A DNA stretch of 64,000 nucleotides from CAITWD01 sp963727285 (GTDB taxonomy: Bacteria > Actinomycetota > Thermoleophilia > Miltoncostaeales > Miltoncostaeaceae), in assembly GCA_963727285.1 (NCBI GenBank), contig CAVSFF010000003.1, positions 62,001-126,000 on the forward strand. The letters run 5' to 3'. This document shows, piece by piece, positions 1 to 8,052 of this stretch. Positions within the stretch are counted from its first letter, which is position 1; each line of letters begins with the position of its first letter. The translations under genes and the position numbers were made by a program. The notes beneath the pieces are model-generated. The model was not told the DNA's origin and did not search any database. It was given only the letters and a program-made list of their open reading frames with translations.

Positions 1-486
1 GTCACCCACGTGATCGTCGCCGTCGACAGAAACTGCCACTTCACGCGCCTGGTCAACTTCGGCGGTAACGCGCTGACCCAGGCCGTCGCACAGCGACTCG
101 AATGCTCGATCGAGCAGGCCGAAGCGCTCAAGATCACCTGCGGTCTGCTGGGCGACCCTCAGGGGCGCTGGGACCCGGATACCGTCGCGGAGGTTCAGCA
201 CGCGCTGGCACTGGCGGCCCGGCCGCTCGTGCGCGAGGTCGTGCGGTCGCTGGACTACTACCGCTCCCAGCCCCAGTCCCGGAGTATCGAGAAGGTGGTG
301 CTCTCCGGCGGGACGGCGCTCTGCATGGGGCTTGACCGGTACCTGCGCCAGGGGCTCAGCATCCCGGTCGAGATCGGCGACGCCGGCGGTCAGCTCGACG
401 ACCGCGGGGGAATGTCAATGGCCATGGCGCATCGGGCGTCGGTCGCAATCGGACTCGCGATGGACGGCGGGGGGTCGGCACGATGA
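1..486 (+). CDS. pilM: Type IV pilus assembly protein PilM, C-terminal part
   Basis: Reading frame is open from the first base, so the gene begins before the window and only about 161 C-terminal residues are visible. PilM is a cytoplasmic actin-like ATPase-fold protein that docks on the N-terminus of PilN and links the pilus motor to the inner-membrane PilN-PilO complex. The visible part holds the late actin-fold glycine motif (VVLSGGTALCMGL, roughly 60 residues from the end), typical of the adenosine-binding lobe. Its stop overlaps the pilN start in ATGA, so translation is probably coupled. Assignment rests on this motif plus the pilN and pilO neighbours. Confidence 0.85.
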   Translation, partial: VTHVIVAVDRNCHFTRLVNFGGNALTQAVAQRLECSIEQAEALKITCGLLGDPQGRWDPDTVAEVQHALALAARPLVREVVRSLDYYRSQPQSRSIEKVVLSGGTALCMGLDRYLRQGLSIPVEIGDAGGQLDDRGGMSMAMAHRASVAIGLAMDGGGSAR

Positions 487-1181
487 GGGCGGTCAATCTT
501 CTCCCCAAGACGTCGGGCCTGACCGGCCTGGTCACGAATCGTCCGCAGCTGCTGATCATCGGTGCCGTCGGCGCCGTCGCGATCATGGGGCTGTGGGGGT
601 ACTCGGCCAACCAGTCGGCCGACTCGGCCAGCGCCCAGCTCACCCAGGCCCAGGTCGCCAAGTCCTCTCTCGATCAACAGGTTGCGGCACTCGGCGTCTA
701 CAGCGAGCGTCAGCAGGCCGTCGCCGCCGCCCAGACGGTGGTCAACCAACTCGCCGTCGGCCGGACCAATTGGGAGCGGCTGATCCGTGATGTCGTGACC
801 GTGCTGCCGACCGGAGTTTCCCTGAACACCATCAACGGCACGCTGCCGACCACGACCGGCACCTCCGCGGGATCATCCTCGAGCGGTGGCGGGGTCGGAC
901 AGGCCAACACGACGGCCCCGCAGGGACTCCACATCGTCGGCGACGCCTATACCCAGGGAGAGGTTGCCATCACCCTCGCGCGCATCGCCACCGTCCCGGG
1001 ATTGGGCACGCCGCGACTGGCGTCCTCTCAGGTCACCAACACATCAGGGAAGAACGTCGTCGCGTTCACGATCGACGTACCCATCAACGTGCAGGCGCTC
1101 GACGTCTCGGCGGCGACGCCCGGAGCAGGATCGGCAGCCACGACCGCGGCGACGACCGCGGGGAGCGGGGGGACGCCGTGA
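483..1181 (+). CDS. pilN: Type IV pilus assembly protein PilN
   Basis: A 232-residue bitopic membrane protein. A short basic cytoplasmic N-terminus (MRAVNLLPK, close to the usual INLLP motif that binds PilM) is followed by one membrane segment at about residues 20-42, a coiled-coil stretch at 45-85, and a periplasm-side ferredoxin-like domain. A Ser/Gly/Thr-rich insert lies around residues 118-145 and the C-terminus is Ala/Thr/Gly rich, which is unusual and recurs in the next two genes. Start ATG overlaps the pilM stop, and the stop overlaps the next start (GTGA). PilN partners PilO in the alignment complex of type IV pili or of a type II secretion-like machine. Confidence 0.85.
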   Translation: MRAVNLLPKTSGLTGLVTNRPQLLIIGAVGAVAIMGLWGYSANQSADSASAQLTQAQVAKSSLDQQVAALGVYSERQQAVAAAQTVVNQLAVGRTNWERLIRDVVTVLPTGVSLNTINGTLPTTTGTSAGSSSSGGGVGQANTTAPQGLHIVGDAYTQGEVAITLARIATVPGLGTPRLASSQVTNTSGKNVVAFTIDVPINVQALDVSAATPGAGSAATTAATTAGSGGTP

Positions 1182-1927
1182 AGCTCACGGCCAAACAAAA
1201 GGCGATCGCCGGAGCGGTCGGCACCGTCGCGATCATGGGGATCATCTACACACAGGTCGTGTCGCCCGCCAACTCGCGCGCCGACTCCGCCAACGCCCAG
1301 ATCGCGAAGATCCAGTCGGCGATTGCCGGGGACCGTACCCAGGTCACCCAGCTTGAGCGGCTCGCCTCCCGTCAGCCGGCCACGCTGGCACGGGCGTTTC
1401 GACTCGCCAAGGCCATCCCGCCCGGCACCCAGACGCCCGGGATGATTCTCGAGCTTCAGGCCCTCGCGAAAGCCTCGGACGTCACCCTCTCGCAGGTCCG
1501 CACCATCTCGACCACTCCGTTCGGGAGCCTCTCGGCGACCGTCTACGAGGTCGACGTGATCGGACGGTTCTTCAATGTCGATGACTTCATGTACCGCGTT
1601 CACCACCAGGTGGTCGTCTCGACATCCGGGAAGGTGGCAATCAAGGGTCGCCTCTACGCCGTCACCGGTGTGCAGATGACGCTGGCGAGCGGCTCGGGAT
1701 CGAGCGGCTCCGCGAGCGCAGGCGCGAGCTCGGTGCTTGCGACCCTGCAGCTGATGACCTTCTCGAGCGGATCGGGTGCCACGGGATCCACGGGCAGCAG
1801 CTCGGCGGGCGGCGCCTCCGGTGCCTCGGGGTCGAGCGGCGCGACCGGATCGACCGGCGCAACGGGATCGACCGGCTCGACCGGCGCAACGGGATCGACA
1901 ACGTCCGGAGCAGGAGGCCCAGGATGA
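1178..1927 (+). CDS. pilO: Type IV pilus assembly protein PilO with repetitive Gly/Ser/Thr tail
   Basis: A 249-residue PilO-type protein: a Lys-rich N-terminus, one membrane helix at about residues 8-27, a coiled-coil region (30-75), and a globular ferredoxin-like domain (about 85-190). The last 60 or so residues are almost only Gly, Ser, Thr and Ala with GATGST-type repeats. Start GTG overlaps the pilN stop, and its own stop overlaps the following ATG. Its membrane helix shares the string GAVGxVAIMG with PilN, and the underlying DNA is identical over about 17 nt, so the two may be ancient duplicates or have exchanged sequence. The repetitive tail is not part of known PilO cores and may be a flexible wall-spanning linker. 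Confidence 0.85.
   Translation: MKLTAKQKAIAGAVGTVAIMGIIYTQVVSPANSRADSANAQIAKIQSAIAGDRTQVTQLERLASRQPATLARAFRLAKAIPPGTQTPGMILELQALAKASDVTLSQVRTISTTPFGSLSATVYEVDVIGRFFNVDDFMYRVHHQVVVSTSGKVAIKGRLYAVTGVQMTLASGSGSSGSASAGASSVLATLQLMTFSSGSGATGSTGSSSAGGASGASGSSGATGSTGATGSTGSTGATGSTTSGAGGPG
1831..1900 (+). repeat. Short tandem repeats coding for the GST-rich PilO tail
   Basis: Units built on GGATCGACCGGCGCAACG and its shorter variant CTCGACCGG recur head to tail. They encode alternating Gly-Ala-Thr and Gly-Ser-Thr triplets. Units of this kind expand and contract easily by slippage, so tail length may vary between strains. Confidence 0.75.
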
Positions 1928-2646
1928 ACCGTCGCTACGTGATTGCGGGAGCCGCGGTCGTGGGGGTCGCCGGGCTGTGGTTCATGTTCGGTCAATCCGG
2001 AGGCGGCGGCGGGACGTCGTCCACCACCACCGGTGGGACGGCCGCGGCCGGAGCCGGTCCGCAGATCAGCGGTCAGACGGCGGCCGGGGGATCCGCGCCG
2101 ACCGACCAGCTGTACGGATCCGCGACGGCCACGCTAGTGGTCGGTCCATCCGGGACCCTCGCAAACCTCGCGACATTCGGGCGGCCGAGGGACGTGTTCG
2201 TCCAAATCGTCGGGACCTCGTCGGGCAGCAGCAGCTCCATGACCTTCGGAACCACGCCGACGACCACCAAGACCCAGCCCATCTCGCTCGGATCCGGGAC
2301 GCCGACGGCGGTTCCCTCGACCGGGAGCGGCTCGGGCACCTCGGGAACGCCCACGACGTCGACGACGACGCCGGCGCCGAGCTCAACGGGTCAAACCCTC
2401 GCTGCGGAATTCGACATCAACGGCGAGCCGGTTGTCGCATACGACGGTGATTCCATCCCGCCGGAGACGCAGCAGTTCACGGTGAAGTCGATGACCAAGG
2501 CCCAGGTCACGTTGACCCTCAACGGGGCCCTCCTCGCGAGCGGTGCGAGCTCGATCGTCATCAAGGTCGGCCAGACGATCACCCTCAGCAACCAGACTGC
2601 GCACTCCACCACGGTGATTCATCTGATCAGCGTGCACGCGGCCTGA
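1924..2646 (+). CDS. Exported or membrane-anchored protein of the pilus operon, function unknown
   Basis: A 240-residue protein starting at an ATG that overlaps the pilO stop (ATGA). It has an N-terminal hydrophobic helix at about residues 6-24, then a long Gly/Ser/Thr low-complexity region, a small hydrophobic domain (about 65-105), a second Ser/Thr/Pro-rich linker (about 105-155) and a C-terminal beta-rich domain (160-240). It occupies the place where pilP sits in proteobacterial pilMNOPQ clusters, but I see no lipobox and no PilP sequence match, so this is position only. It is the last gene before a terminator-like hairpin, so it probably closes the operon. Confidence 0.7.
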   Translation: MNRRYVIAGAAVVGVAGLWFMFGQSGGGGGTSSTTTGGTAAAGAGPQISGQTAAGGSAPTDQLYGSATATLVVGPSGTLANLATFGRPRDVFVQIVGTSSGSSSSMTFGTTPTTTKTQPISLGSGTPTAVPSTGSGSGTSGTPTTSTTTPAPSSTGQTLAAEFDINGEPVVAYDGDSIPPETQQFTVKSMTKAQVTLTLNGALLASGASSIVIKVGQTITLSNQTAHSTTVIHLISVHAA

Positions 2647-2650
2647 GGCA

Positions 2651-2676
2651 CGCGGGGCGGCGGAGACCGCCCCGCG
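2651..2676. terminator. GC hairpin between convergent genes
   Basis: A perfect 10-bp inverted repeat (CGCGGGGCGG and its complement) with a 6-nt loop, 4 nt after the pilus operon stop. No T-run follows. It is placed to end transcription from both the pilus operon and the convergent small gene. Confidence 0.55.
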
Positions 2677-2719
2677 GCGGTTCACCCGGCACGCCGTGGC
2701 GCGCCGTGGGGGAGACCTA

Positions 2720-2917
2720 CTAGGCGGACCCGGCGGTCTGCTGCTCCGACTGCTGGGCCGCCGCGAGCGCGAGCTCCAGCCGCTCCCAGGCCCGACGCTC
2801 CGCCTCTTCATGGTCGCCCGGCGAGGCGTAGAGGTGCGCGCCACGCGAGACCGCGAGGTAGTCGGTGCGTGCCCGCTCGAGCTCGGCGGCCACAGAGTGC
2901 AGTGTTGTATCCGTCAT
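2720..2917 (-). CDS. Small helical protein, 65 aa, unknown function
   Basis: Begins MTDTTLHSVAAELERAR. The start chosen is the ATG at 2917 because an AAAAGGGG ribosome site lies about 8 nt upstream on the minus strand and because the sequence before it looks non-coding. The protein is predicted to be almost all helix, with heptad-like spacing of Leu and Ala and many Glu and Arg residues, ending in a Gln/Ala-rich tail. It lies alone between the convergent pilus operon and the divergent aro operon. No family recognised; small coiled-coil proteins of this type are common in Actinomycetota. Confidence 0.6.
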   Translation of the reverse strand: MTDTTLHSVAAELERARTDYLAVSRGAHLYASPGDHEEAERRAWERLELALAAAQQSEQQTAGSA

Positions 2918-3081
2918 TCGGGTCACACCCCTTTTCGGAGCCGTTGGAGGAGTATGACGGGCTCCACGGTCGTTGTCTTGCACATCCGTCACCGTGCCCC
3001 TGCCGGATCCAACAAAACCGTCCAATCTGCGGGGGATGCGGCTGGTCATTCGGGGGGCGGAGGACCCCCGGACGGGGGCGT

Positions 3082-3111
3082 TTCACGCGGCCGCGACGGT
3101 GTCGGTAGACT
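3082..3111 (+). promoter_or_regulatory. Promoter of the aro operon
   Basis: A -35-like TTCACG (3082-3087) and a -10 TAGACT (3106-3111) are separated by 18 bp. The -10 ends 9 nt before the aroC ATG and there is no ribosome binding site, so the transcript is probably leaderless or nearly so. Confidence 0.55.
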
Positions 3112-3120
3112 TCCCGATCC

Positions 3121-4282
3121 ATGGCCCTGATCTATCGCACAGCCGGAGAATCACACGGCCCGGCGCTCTTCGCGATCATGGAGGGGCTTCCGGCCGGGCT
3201 CGAGCTGGTCCCGGCGGACATCGACGAGGACCTTGCCCGCCGCCAACTGGGGTACGGCCGCGGCGGCCGCATGAAGATCGAGACGGACCGCGTCACGGTC
3301 AAGTCCGGACTCCGCCACGGGCGGACCATCGGCAGCCCGTTGACGCTGGAGATCCCCAACCTCGACTTCCCGAATTGGTCGGAGGACCGCATGGCGGTCT
3401 GGGACCCGAGCACCGACGTGGAGCCGATTACGCTCCCGCGACCGGGGCACGCCGATCTCGCGGGGATGATCAAGTATGAGGGGCAGGACCTCCGCCCGAT
3501 TCTCGAGCGGGCCAGCGCGCGCGAGACCGCGGCGCGCGTGGCGGCCGGCGGCGTGGCCAAGGCGCTCCTGCGACGGTATGGCATCGAGATTCGCAGCCAC
3601 GTGGTCCGGATCGGCGAGGTCGCCGTTCCGTACGGCCGCGACCTGGCGTTGGCCGACTTTGCCGGCGTTGACGACAGCCCGGTGCGGTGCCTTGATCCCG
3701 ATGCGTCCGCGGCCATGCGCGAGGCGATCAAGACCGCCGGCCAGGACCACGACACCCTTGGCGGGGTGTTCGAGGTCGTGGCGTTCGGGGTGATGCCGGG
3801 GTCTGGGATCCCATGTGTCGGGCGATGCCCGGCTTGACGGCCGTATCGGTCAGGCGTTTCTCGGCATTCAGGCGATCAAGGGCGTCGAGATCGGGGCAGG
3901 ATTCGAGCTCGGAGCACTTCCGGGGTCGCGTGCGCACGACGAAATCTTCTGGGATGCCGAGAGCGGGTACCACCGGCACACGAACCGGTCCGGGGGCATC
4001 GAAGGCGGCATGACCCACGGCGCCCCGGTGGTGGTCCGCGCCGCGATGAAGCCGATCTCGACGCTGTCGCGGCCGTTGGCCTCGGTGGATGTCGCCACCA
4101 AAGAAGCCCAGGCGGCATTCAAAGAGCGGTCGGACATTTGCGCGGTGCCCGCCGCCGCGGTCATCGGCGAGGCGATGTTGGCGCTCGTGCTCGCCCACGC
4201 GCTGCTCGAGAAGTTCGGCGGGGATTCCATCGGGCAGCTTGACGACAGCGTGGCCCGCTATCTGGCCACGGTGCGCGGGTAG
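3121..4282 (+). CDS. aroC: Chorismate synthase, broken by one +1 frameshift
   Basis: Makes chorismate from 5-enolpyruvylshikimate-3-phosphate, the last common step to aromatic amino acids, using reduced FMN. The N-terminal part carries the family signature (AGESHGPALFAI, GYGRGGRMKIE, RASARETAARVAAG). The frame then breaks in the run GGGG at 3798-3801: dropping one G restores the motif PGLGSHVSGDARLDGRIGQA and the gene continues to 4282 with the late signatures (FWDAESGYHRHTNRSGGIEGG, here abbreviated to its core HTNRSGGIEGG, and KPISTL). The corrected product is 386 residues, normal for AroC. First gene of the long aro-efp-acc-nusB operon. The break in a base run makes a sequencing error likely; otherwise the gene would be a pseudogene. 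Confidence 0.9.
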
Positions 4283-4293
4283 GCGTCCCGCCG

Positions 4294-4819
4294 ATGTCTT
4301 GGGTCGTCCTCACCGGATATATGGGTGCGGGCAAGAGCACGGTCGGTCGTGATCTTGCCGCCCGGCTCGACCGCGGCTTCGTCGACTCCGACGAGCGCAT
4401 CGAATCCGACGCCGGAATCGACATCCCGCGCATCTTCGCCACCAAGGGCGAGGTGTGGTTTCGGCGTACCGAAGAGCGCACCATCCGCGACATCGTCTCC
4501 GGCGGGCCCGACGGAGTGCTCGCCATCGGGGGCGGCGCACTGGAGAAGTTCCCGCACGCGCGACTTACTGGCCCGCTCGGCGGTTGTCGTCTGGTTGGAC
4601 GCAGACGCCGATACGCTCTGGGACCGGGTCACGGGCTCGACGCGGCCGCTCGCGACCGACCGGGGCCGATTCGTCCGACGCTACGAGCGCCGCCGTCCCG
4701 GTTACGCCGCGGCAGCACGGGTCGTCGTCGATGCCGGGCGGCCGCTCGACGACGTGACGGCGGCTGTGGAGGCCGCGGTGCGGGACCAGCTGGACACCGA
4801 TCCCGGGAGCCGGGCGTGA
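4294..4819 (+). CDS. aroK: Shikimate kinase, broken by one +1 frameshift
   Basis: Phosphorylates shikimate at the 3-hydroxyl with ATP. The Walker A motif GYMGAGKSTVGR sits at residues 8-19, followed by the shikimate-binding FVDSDERIE and the IGGGALE loop. The frame shifts by +1 near 4555-4562; after it the sequence resumes with WLDADADTLWDRV and the lid region ending at 4819. The corrected length is 174 residues, normal for the family. It starts 11 nt after aroC and overlaps aroB by 4 nt (GTGA). Order aroC-K-B-Q is as expected for a shikimate operon; aroA and aroE are not in the window. Confidence 0.88.
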
Positions 4820-5923
4820 CGGCGGACCTCGCCGGACCGGCCCACCACGTCGTCTGGGCGGAGATCGGCCCGGCCCGATTTCCCGTCAGCATCGGGCCGG
4901 GCGAGACGGCCAGGATCGCGACGCTCACGGCCGAGCGGGCTGCCGGCGACGCCGCGCTGGTGATCTTCGACGGGGCGGTGGCCGCGCACGCGGACGCCGT
5001 GGCCGATGACCTGCGGCGCGTCGGAATCCGGGTCGTGACGTGCGCCGGTCGCACCCGGCGAGTCGTCGAAATCGCTCGCGGAAGTCGAACGGCTGTGCCG
5101 CCTGGCGGCGCGCTCGGGCATTCGGCGCTCGGACGTGGTGATTGCCATCGGGGGAGGGGTCGTCGGCGATCTGGCGGGGTTTGTCGCGGCGACCTACCAG
5201 CGGGGTATCCGGCTCGTCCACGTCCCGACGACGCTGCTGGCGATGGTCGACTCGGCAGTCGGCGGCAAGACCGGTGTCGATCTGCCCGAGGCCAAGAACT
5301 ACGTGGGTGCGATCTGGCAGCCGGAATTCGTCGTCATGGATACCGAGGTGCTCGCCACCCTTCCCGCCCGGGAGCTGTCGTGCGGATTTGCCGAGATCGT
5401 CAAGTACGGGCTGCTCGATTCGGTCGACCTGTTCGCGCGGGTGGAGCACTGGCCCGCTCCGCTGCCGGGCGATGCGGTCGCCGTCGTCGACCTCATTCGT
5501 GACTGCGTCGCCCACAAGCTTGATGTCGTCAGCCAGGACGAGCGTGAACTGGGTCTGCGCGCCAGTCTCAATCTCGGCCACACGGTCGGCCACGGGATCG
5601 AGGCCGCAGCCGGATACGGGCGGTACCACCACGGGGAGGCGATCAGCCTCGGGCTGTTGGCCGCACTGCGGATCAGCCACGAGGTGTGCGGGGCCTCGCT
5701 CGAGTGGCGTGCGCGCACACAGGCCGTGTTGGCCCGCCACGGGCTCCCGACCCGCCTTGATCCGGACGTTGCCGTCGGCGAGATCCTCGAGGCGATGGGG
5801 CGGGACAAGAAGGCCACAGACGGGTCGTTCAACATGGTGCTCATCGCCGAGCCCGGTACCGTATTGCTACGCCAGAATCCTCCGCACGACGTGGTGGTTG
5901 CGGCAATCGAGGAGTTGCGATGA
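4816..5923 (+). CDS. aroB: 3-dehydroquinate synthase, broken by one +1 frameshift
   Basis: NAD-dependent conversion of DAHP to 3-dehydroquinate. It starts at the GTG overlapping the aroK stop. About 80 residues in, the frame breaks near 5055-5062 in ACCCGGCGAG; removing one C gives TGESSKSLAEVERLC and joins the main body. The rest has all hallmarks: IGGGVVGDLAGFVAATYQRG (nucleotide loop), PTTLLAMVDSAVGGKTGVD, FAEIVKYGLL, LNLGHTVGHGIE (zinc ligand His) and GRDKKATDG. The corrected product is 368 residues, normal. The stop overlaps the aroQ start in ATGA. Confidence 0.9.
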
Positions 5924-6378
5924 CCAAGTACGACAGTCCACGCGTCGCGCTACTGCATGGACCCAACTTGGGCATGTTGGGACGTCGCCCGTCGCAGCAC
6001 TACGGGCAATCGTCGCTGTTCGACCTCGAACAGCAGGTCCGGGCCTGGGGCAGTGAGCGCGGGATGCGCGTCGGCTGTTTCCAATCCGATCATGAAGGCG
6101 CGTTTCTCGAACACGTCCACGGACTCGCGGGATTGGTGGACGGCGCCATCGTCAACCCCGGAGCGTGGACGCACTACCAATGGTCGATTCGGGACGCGTT
6201 GGAATCCCTCGGCGCTCCGTTCGTCGAGGTGCACATCTCCGATGTGGAGGCACGCGGCGACGCCGAGCCACACCGGCGCGTGTCGGTGGTCCGGGACATT
6301 GCGCTGACGGCCATCTGGGGACGCGGCATCGATGGGTACCGCGACGCGCTGGACGCCCTCGCGCGGGAGTTCGGATGA
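5920..6378 (+). CDS. aroQ: 3-dehydroquinate dehydratase, type II
   Basis: A 152-residue small dodecamer-type dehydroquinase that converts dehydroquinate to dehydroshikimate. The GPNLGMLGRRP loop and the following Tyr of the flexible lid, FQSDHEG, NPGAWTH and EVHIS are all recognisable in order. Several positions differ from the usual consensus: FQSNHEG has become FQSDHEG, the NPGAYTHTS segment is NPGAWTHYQ, and HLSN is HISD. The chemistry is still plausible because the lid Arg and Tyr and the core His remain. Start and stop both overlap neighbours by ATGA, so it is tightly coupled to aroB and the peptidase gene. Confidence 0.9.
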   Translation: MTKYDSPRVALLHGPNLGMLGRRPSQHYGQSSLFDLEQQVRAWGSERGMRVGCFQSDHEGAFLEHVHGLAGLVDGAIVNPGAWTHYQWSIRDALESLGAPFVEVHISDVEARGDAEPHRRVSVVRDIALTAIWGRGIDGYRDALDALAREFG

Positions 6379-7475
6379 CGGTCCAGGCGGAGCGCAGGAG
6401 CCGGCTCGTCACCGCGCTCGCCGCGGCGGGCCTTGATGCGCTCGTCGTGAGCCATCTGACCAACGTGCGGTACCTGACCGGCTACATCGGCTCGAACGCG
6501 GTCGCGGTAATCGGCCCGCGGGGTGCGCGTGTCCTTACCGACTCGCGGTACGCCGTCAGCGCGCGGGAACAAGTCGACGATGAGATCGATGTGGTGATCG
6601 GCCCCGGCGAACTCACCGCCCAGATTGCACGGGCCGTCGCAGACATCGCCCCCGCTGGATCGGTGGGACTTGAGGCCGCCTACGTGTCCATGTCACGCGG
6701 CCAACAGGTGACCCAGGCCATCACCGCCGCCGACGGTGCCGTGCAGGTCTCACCGGAGGTCGGATATGTGGAGCGCCTGCGCGTCGTCAAAGATCAGACG
6801 GAGATCGACGCGATCAGCGTGGCCGCGCAGATGACCGATCGCGCTCTGGCGCGCGTCCTCGAGCGCGGTCTGGTCGGCCGCACCGAACGCGAGGTGGCAT
6901 TTGATCTGCAGGCCGAGCTGTTTCGCGAGGGAGCCGAGGGGCCGAGCTTCGAGATCATCGTCGCGGCGGGCCCGAACGGGGCCAAGCCCCACGCGGTACC
7001 CGGAATGCGAGTCATTGGCGCTGATGAGCTCGTGGTCATCGACTTGGGGGCAATCGCCGGCGGGTACTGCTCGGATATGACCCGCACCGCAATCACGGGC
7101 GACATTTCCGGCGAACTTGCGCACGCGTACGCGGTGTGCGCCGAAGCGCAGGCCGCGGCGGTCGCCGCGGTGCGCCCGGGGGTGTCCGGAGCCGCAGTGG
7201 ATGCCGTGGCGCGGGATCTGATCACCCTGGCCGGATTCGGTGAGGCCTTCGGACACGGGCTCGGCCACGGGGTGGGCATGGAGATTCACGAGGCCCCGCG
7301 CCTTGCCCGTGAGAGCACCGACGAATTGCGACCGGGCATGATTGTCACGATTGAGCCCGGGATCTATCTCGAAGGCCGCGGAGGGGTCCGGATCGAGGAC
7401 CTGGCCGTCGTGACCGATGACGGGGCACGGGTGCTCTCACAATCGCCGAAGGCATCGATAAGCTCGACCGACTGA
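6375..7475 (+). CDS. pepP: Xaa-Pro aminopeptidase or dipeptidase, M24 family
   Basis: A 366-residue pita-bread metallopeptidase that removes residues N-terminal to proline. Residues 1-125 form the creatinase-like N domain (TNVRYLTGYIGSN), and the catalytic domain follows. The five metal ligands are visible in VIDLG, CSDMTRT, GHGLGHGVGMEIHE, TIEPGIY and GGVRIED. Length fits the short PepQ-like group. It starts at the ATG overlapping the aroQ stop. A proline peptidase directly before efp is a very common bacterial arrangement. The cellular substrate cannot be told from sequence, so the symbol denotes the group only. Confidence 0.88.
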   Translation: MTVQAERRSRLVTALAAAGLDALVVSHLTNVRYLTGYIGSNAVAVIGPRGARVLTDSRYAVSAREQVDDEIDVVIGPGELTAQIARAVADIAPAGSVGLEAAYVSMSRGQQVTQAITAADGAVQVSPEVGYVERLRVVKDQTEIDAISVAAQMTDRALARVLERGLVGRTEREVAFDLQAELFREGAEGPSFEIIVAAGPNGAKPHAVPGMRVIGADELVVIDLGAIAGGYCSDMTRTAITGDISGELAHAYAVCAEAQAAAVAAVRPGVSGAAVDAVARDLITLAGFGEAFGHGLGHGVGMEIHEAPRLARESTDELRPGMIVTIEPGIYLEGRGGVRIEDLAVVTDDGARVLSQSPKASISSTD

Positions 7476-7494
7476 GCGCAACGCAGGGAGACCA

Positions 7495-8052
7495 ATGGCA
7501 ATCACGACCAACGACCTGAAGAACGGGTACGTCCTCGATCTGGACGGCGAGCTCTGGAGCGTCGTGCAGTTCCAGCACGTCAAGCCGGGCAAGGGTGGCG
7601 CGTTCGTGCGCACCAAGCTGAAGAATCTCGCCAAGGGAAATACGGTCGAGAAAACCTTCCGCGCCGGCGAGAAGGTCGAGCGGGTCACCACGAGCACCGT
7701 CGAGATGCAGTACCTCTACGACGACGGTGATCAGGTCGTCCTGATGAACACCGAGACCTACGAGCAGGTCAACGTCCCGTCGGACGGGATCGAGAACGGC
7801 GACCTGCTGGCGCCGAACGCACAGGTCCAGGTGCTGTTCATCCGCGACCAGCCGTTTCGCGTCGAGCTGCCGACCTTCGTGGAGCTCGCGGTATCCCGCT
7901 GCGATCCTGGAGCAAAAGGGGACACGGTGTCGAATGTGATGAAGCCGGCGGAAGTGGAGACGGGGGCCACGGTCAACGTCCCGCTGTTCGTCAACGAGGG
8001 TGATCGGATCCGGATCGACACCCGTACCCGCGAATACACGGCGCGCGCGTGA
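7495..8052 (+). CDS. efp: Elongation factor P
   Basis: A 185-residue translation factor that rescues ribosomes stalled on proline runs. It has the KOW-like N domain and two OB domains. The loop that reaches the peptidyl-transferase centre reads HVKPGKGGAFVR with Lys33 at the tip; a proline-flanked lysine of this kind is typical of actinobacterial EF-P, which works without EpmA-type modification. The signature near the C-terminus (KPAEVETGATVNVPLFVNEGD) is abbreviated here to VETGATVNVPLF. A GGGAGACC ribosome site precedes the ATG. The stop overlaps the next start (GTGA). Confidence 0.95.
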   Translation: MAITTNDLKNGYVLDLDGELWSVVQFQHVKPGKGGAFVRTKLKNLAKGNTVEKTFRAGEKVERVTTSTVEMQYLYDDGDQVVLMNTETYEQVNVPSDGIENGDLLAPNAQVQVLFIRDQPFRVELPTFVELAVSRCDPGAKGDTVSNVMKPAEVETGATVNVPLFVNEGDRIRIDTRTREYTARA

